A DNA stretch of 17,038 bases from an uncultured Clostridia bacterium (GTDB lineage Bacteria; Bacillota; Clostridia; UMGS1810), in assembly GCA_934454585.1 (NCBI GenBank), contig CAKSFP010000042.1, forward strand, positions 1 to 17,038. Direction: 5' to 3'. The position numbers and the translations under genes were made by a program. The first letter of the stretch is position 1; each line of letters opens with the position of its first letter. The notes below the pieces were generated by a model. It had not been told where the DNA came from, did no database searches, and worked only from the letters and a program-made list of their open reading frames with translations. Shown one piece after another: positions 14,349 through 17,038 of the stretch.

Positions 14349-15785
14349 TTATCTCCAAAACACGCATTTCAGCGTCTTTCCGTCATCTCCGCATTTTACT
14401 ATCTCTTTGAAAATCGTCCGCGCAATTCTGTTTTTCTCGGTATTGCTTATACCGTCGTCCCCTAAGATTTCTTTCAGTCTGCGCAGTTTTTCCTCGGGAA
14501 GAGGCTCGCTTTTCGATACTTTGGCATTTTTGGACTGAAGCAGATTGTTCAGATTGTCCATTTCGTCAAGAATGTTTTTTTTGCTTGCTTTGTATTCATC
14601 AAGCGTGTCCGCACCGCCCTCATAGGCGTTTTTCACGCGTTCCAGACGAATTTTCAGTCTTTGAATCCGCGCTGAGATGATTTTTTCATCATCATTTGAA
14701 TGTGTTTCCGCATTCACCTCGGTAAATTCGAGAGTGGCATTTGGGAGCGTCAAGTCGGACAGGGCTGATAAGATTATTTTATCCAGTTTCTTTGCCGAGA
14801 TATATCCGACGCCGCCGCAAGTTCCTCTGCCGCGGTTGGAACAGCCGAAATATCCGCCCTGGTTCGACAAAACCGCGCCGCATTTTCCGCACCTGGCAAT
14901 GCCCGTCAGCCAGTGGGACAGATTCTTGCGGTCACTGTTGTAATACTTGCCGAATCTGTTTTTTCGCTCTTTCACTCTTTCGCGGACTTTTTTCCATGTC
15001 TTTTCGTCAATTATGGGTTCGTGCGTGCCGTCGCTTATAATCGGCGAGCCGCTGTCATAATTCCTCGAGAGCTTGCCGTCCGGGTTCCAGCGGGTTTTGC
15101 CTATGTAGACCGGGTTGTTCAGCCAGTATTTGACGGTTCTGTTCTCTATTCTGTTGCCCCTGTGCGTCTTAACTCCCATAGCGTTCAGTTCCTTTGCGAT
15201 TGTCAGCAGTCCCTTGCCCTGTGCATAGTCGGAAAATACCTTGCGTATAATTTCCGCCTCCTCGGGCACTGTTACAAAAGCATTGTTCTCCGTCCTGTAA
15301 CCGAAAGCCGGAATCGAGAGCACGCCGCCTCTCTTGGCTTTTTCGGTCATGCCGCGTTTTACCTCCTCCGCGAGGTTGATGCTGTAGTATTCATCCATCG
15401 CCTCTATCATGGCCTCAAAAAGTATGGACATCTTGTCGTCGCCCACATCTTCACTGACGGATACGACATCTATATTGAGGTCTTTCCTCAGCATTGATTT
15501 GTAAACAACGCTGTCCTCACGGTTTCGCGCAAATCGGCTGTATTTCCACACCAATATCACATCAAACGGTTTCGGTTTGCGCTTTGCCAGACCGATCATT
15601 TCGTTAAATGCAGGTCGTTTTGCCGCATTTCTTCCGCTGATTCCTTCGTCCAGGAATATAAATTCTTTTGGCAACAAAATTTGGTTTCGCTCCGCATAGA
15701 GTTTTATTTTTTCCAACTGACTGTCAGGGCTGAATTCAACCTGGTCGTCGGTGGAAACTCTTATGTAAGCTGCCGCTGTTTTCAC
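14349..15785 (-). CDS. Large serine recombinase (site-specific integrase/excisionase)
   Basis: The 478-residue enzyme would cut and religate DNA at att sites through a phosphoserine link. In order: resolvase catalytic domain with AAYIRVSTDDQ (nucleophile Ser11) and SRFAR (Arg84, Arg87) at about 1-145; recombinase domain (about 155-265) starting IPAFGYR; zinc ribbon with Cys299, Cys302, Cys315 and Cys323; a coiled-coil (about 364-421, rich in Lys, Glu and Leu) of the kind that controls synapsis in integrases; and a short C-terminal tail. All parts are intact. The start is GTG at 15785, giving MKTAAAYIRVS as in relatives; a GTG at 15797 touches the GGGGAGGG ribosome site and is too close. The gene ends 27 bases from the cotJC junction. 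It is related to the TnpX/clostridial integrase group more than to SpoIVCA, judged by eye. Confidence 0.93.
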   Translation of the reverse strand: MKTAAAYIRVSTDDQVEFSPDSQLEKIKLYAERNQILLPKEFIFLDEGISGRNAAKRPAFNEMIGLAKRKPKPFDVILVWKYSRFARNREDSVVYKSMLRKDLNIDVVSVSEDVGDDKMSILFEAMIEAMDEYYSINLAEEVKRGMTEKAKRGGVLSIPAFGYRTENNAFVTVPEEAEIIRKVFSDYAQGKGLLTIAKELNAMGVKTHRGNRIENRTVKYWLNNPVYIGKTRWNPDGKLSRNYDSGSPIISDGTHEPIIDEKTWKKVRERVKERKNRFGKYYNSDRKNLSHWLTGIARCGKCGAVLSNQGGYFGCSNRGRGTCGGVGYISAKKLDKIILSALSDLTLPNATLEFTEVNAETHSNDDEKIISARIQRLKIRLERVKNAYEGGADTLDEYKASKKNILDEMDNLNNLLQSKNAKVSKSEPLPEEKLRRLKEILGDDGISNTEKNRIARTIFKEIVKCGDDGKTLKCVFWR

Positions 15786-15883
15786 TGAAATATCCACCCT
15801 CCCCGCGAAAAAACGGCAGCTGTTTATTTGCAGACAGGCAATGCGTCTGCCTGCTTTGATTATAGCAAATCCGTTTTTGAAAA

Positions 15884-16048
15884 TTAAATTTTTTTAATTG
15901 TGACTTTTACTTTTTTGTAGTATTCGTTCAGTGCCCGTGTTTCCATATCCCTTTGCCATTGCTCCGTTTCTTTTTCAGTCATATTCGAAAGACTTTTTTG
16001 CTTGCCTTTGTCATCCTCTATGAAATATTCAATGCGAAAATCATCCAT
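15884..16048 (-). CDS. Small protein (54 aa) encoded upstream of the recombinase
   Basis: Translation gives MDDFRIEYFIEDDKGKQK, then a charged helical segment (KETEQWQRDMETRALNEYY) and a basic tail ending KVTIKKI. The ATG at 16048 has AGAGGTGG (16054-16061) 5 bases upstream, a good ribosome site. The gene lies in the same direction as the recombinase, 98 bases before its start, and may be cotranscribed with it. I do not recognise the family. Small charged proteins next to serine recombinases are sometimes recombination directionality factors, which switch the enzyme from integration to excision; this is only a positional argument. It could also be an unrelated element cargo protein. Confidence 0.6.
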   Translation of the reverse strand: MDDFRIEYFIEDDKGKQKSLSNMTEKETEQWQRDMETRALNEYYKKVKVTIKKI

Positions 16049-16060
16049 TCTTGCCACCTC

Positions 16061-16417
16061 TCATAATTTTATGATTCTAAAAGTCATTAAATAACAAATT
16101 CCGAACGATTTTGTTGCATAATAAAACGGCACCATGAGATTATGTTATAATAAGATAAGAAATCGAAAACCCGGTAACTGCAAGGGTTAGAGTGCTGTCC
16201 GTCACAGATTAATAATATGGGGAGTATAAAGGGATTAAGTAAAACCATTGAAGTTTAGATTATTTGCCGGTATAATAATCTCACAGAAAAGGTAGAATTG
16301 CTAATTCTGTATTATGAATAGTATTACAAGCGGAGCTTCCGCTGCATCGGGAACATGTGCAAAGAACGATCAGCGGAATCAGCCGTACACAATGCAGATT
16401 GTAAAGCCGACAGGTGA
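16061..16417. other. Non-coding or degenerate stretch right of the recombinase genes
   Basis: No convincing gene is visible. It is AT-rich, contains a TATAAT without a proper -35 (16146-16151), and a good plus-strand promoter at 16248-16276. It may hold control sequences of the element or decayed sequence upstream of the ATPase remnant. I see no riboswitch or tRNA in it. Confidence 0.5.
16248..16276 (+). promoter_or_regulatory. Sigma-A-like promoter upstream of the ATPase remnant
   Basis: TTGAAG (16248-16253), a 17-base spacer and TATAAT (16271-16276). Downstream, AGAATT and AATTCT around GCT form a small dyad. No intact gene follows, so it may be a relic or may drive an RNA. Confidence 0.5.
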
Positions 16418-16737
16418 GGGTGTTACCCGAACAACGGTGCTGCTATCTTTATTTCAATCGGACAATGGTGGGGCGGTAATCCGAAAACAAAGAAACAGGC
16501 ACAGATTGATGTGGTTGTTGCCTCATCGGACGGAAATCGGGGAATTGTCGTTTCATGCAAATTCAAAAATGGTAAAATAGGTCTTGATGAGCTTTCGATT
16601 ATGAGGGAGTATGCAGAGGCTATGGGAAGATTTGATGAAAAGTACTTTTACTTTTTTCAAAATCCGGTTTTACCGATGATATGCTGGAGAGCAAAGGTGA
16701 TCACACGCTCGAAAAGGCGGCGCATTTGCGCGCCTAA
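16418..16737 (+). pseudogene. C-terminal remnant of a DUF234-type AAA ATPase
   Basis: From 16418 the frame reads AAIFISIGQWWGGNPKTKKQ, then QIDVVVAS, CKFKNGKIGLDEL and FDEKYFYFF. The final domain (DUF234) of a common family of archaeal/bacterial ATPases has the pattern IG.WWG..P..K...EIDVV, ECKW..EKIG...L and KYYYLFSKSGFT. After a T-run near 16656 the frame must shift by one base (one T is missing) to continue as FSKSGFTDDMLE, ending at TAA 16735-16737. Upstream, the ATPase domain and the rest of the protein are absent (TGA at 16415 in frame). The fragment is therefore a decayed gene with a 5' truncation and a frameshift. Such orphan ATPases are common cargo in anaerobes and often found as pseudogenes. 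Confidence 0.7.
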
Positions 16738-16859
16738 ATGCTTTGTAATATACTAAGCCTCTTTTTGAACATATCAAGTTTTTTTATGTCGCTACCGAAT
16801 ATGCTTTCGTCTATCGGTGCGGTTTGGTTAAGCGAAAGCGACGAATTCGAACTATCTTG
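16734..16859 (-). pseudogene. Possible C-terminal fragment of an unidentified protein
   Basis: A minus-strand frame, open from a stop at 16860-16862, reads SLNQTAPIDESIFGSDIKKL then DMFKKRLSILQSI before TAG (16734-16736). There is no start with a ribosome site. Its upstream part lies in the inverted repeat (16830-16906), so the repeat may have cut off the rest of the gene. Its stop codon overlaps the stop of the ATPase remnant on the other strand. It could be chance. Confidence 0.2.
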
Positions 16860-16906
16860 TTAATAGGCTCATGTAAGTGCTTTTTATTCTTGCTCGCTCA
16901 AACAGG
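16830..16906 (-). repeat. Right arm of the 77-bp inverted repeat
   Basis: This segment is the reverse complement of positions 1-77, with 2 mismatches. On this side the sequence continues past the repeat edge, but a further degenerate copy of its A-rich core follows, so the repeat unit may be larger than 77 bp in the genome. Confidence 0.9.
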
Positions 16907-16927
16907 CAGTGCAGTGGCGCTGAACTC

Positions 16928-16965
16928 GCTCACTAAGAATAAAAAACACTCACCCTCGCCTTACG
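16928..16965 (+). repeat. Degenerate third copy of the terminal repeat core
   Basis: Bases 16935-16950 are identical to 16-31 (16 bases, AAGAATAAAAAACACT) and neighbouring GCTCAC and CTCGCCT stretches resemble the same repeat. It lies opposite in orientation to the arm at 16830-16906, so 16877-16891 can pair with 16935-16949 (14 of 15 positions) to form a long hairpin. Confidence 0.6.
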
Positions 16966-17038
16966 CACAATTCTCATGAGGCTTGGAGCATATATTATAT
17001 ATTTGCAAAATCCATAGCCGTAGGGCGTGTTTTGCAAA

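Larger units (their letters stand above)
14322..16060. mobile_element. Serine-recombinase element inserted in cotJC (left end; right end not seen)
   Basis: The element begins at or just after position 14321, inside cotJC, and contains the recombinase gene reading towards the junction (stop only 27 bases away) and a 54-codon gene upstream of it. A recombinase gene placed right at an element end is usual for integrative elements and intervening sequences. The stated right coordinate is only the minimum extent: no attR, no cotJC 3' half and no conjugation, phage or resistance gene is visible up to 17038. Confidence 0.65.

Noticed and set aside
14322..14465. Continuation of cotJC for a further 47 codons
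   Set aside because: It shows no family residues and is antisense to the recombinase coding region.
16054..16073. Sigma-E-like CATAAAAT on the minus strand before the 54-codon gene, which would suit sporulation control of the recombinase
   Set aside because: It lies only 4 bases before the ribosome site, so transcription would start inside it, and no matching -35 element is found.
16140..16240. Riboswitch- or tRNA-like segment (paired GGGTTAG/CCGGTAAC-type bits)
   Set aside because: No conserved core motif or full cloverleaf could be traced.
16314..16580. Plus-strand reading frame of 88 codons
   Set aside because: Composition is unlike a protein and it runs through the ATPase remnant in another frame.

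Overview
The window looks like chromosomal DNA of an anaerobic, spore-forming, gut-type Clostridia (Oscillospirales/Ruminococcaceae-like Firmicute). Evidence: strong GGAGG ribosome sites, sigma-A-type promoters, an oxygen-sensitive acyl-CoA dehydratase activator system, spore-coat cotJ genes, and a serine recombinase of the clostridial type. No rRNA, tRNA or CRISPR array is visible.

Layout. 1-77 is one arm of a 77-bp inverted repeat whose other arm is at 16830-16906. 320-4503 is a two-gene operon for a 2-hydroxyacyl-CoA dehydratase/activase-like iron-sulfur system (two ASKHA ATPase domains plus DUF2229, then an HgdB-like protein), joined by an ATGA overlap. 4651-5490 encodes a Cys-rich clostridial protein of unknown function, followed by a terminator shared with the convergent MTA/SAH nucleosidase gene (5548-6246, minus). 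6437-8739 is an amino-acid ABC transporter operon (lipoprotein, permease, ATPase). Its binding protein has its two halves in swapped order: it looks like a natural circular permutation. 8836-10932 is a cytoplasmic GH78 (alpha-L-rhamnosidase-like) enzyme. 11012-11569 is an SCP2-like domain with a Lys/Ala-rich histone-H1-like tail. 11642-12091 is a GtrA-type membrane protein. 12085-13536 (minus) is a secreted subtilase.

The spore-coat operon cotJA-cotJB-cotJC starts at 13649, divergent from the subtilase. cotJA and cotJB are intact, but cotJC stops resembling its family after about 32 codons. At that point a foreign element begins, with a large serine recombinase gene (14349-15785, minus) reading towards the junction and a 54-codon gene upstream of it. 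A short palindrome (14309-14324) spans the junction. This arrangement recalls sporulation genes split by recombinase-bearing elements that are excised in the mother cell (the skin element in sigK is the model). It is the most interesting feature here: a candidate developmentally excised element in cotJC. The other half of cotJC is not in the window, so plain inactivation by a mobile element remains possible.

Beyond 16060 the sequence is degenerate: a promoter-like site, a broken fragment of a DUF234-type AAA ATPase with a one-base frameshift, a truncated minus-strand C-terminus, and then the second arm of the terminal inverted repeat with another degenerate copy of the same repeat.
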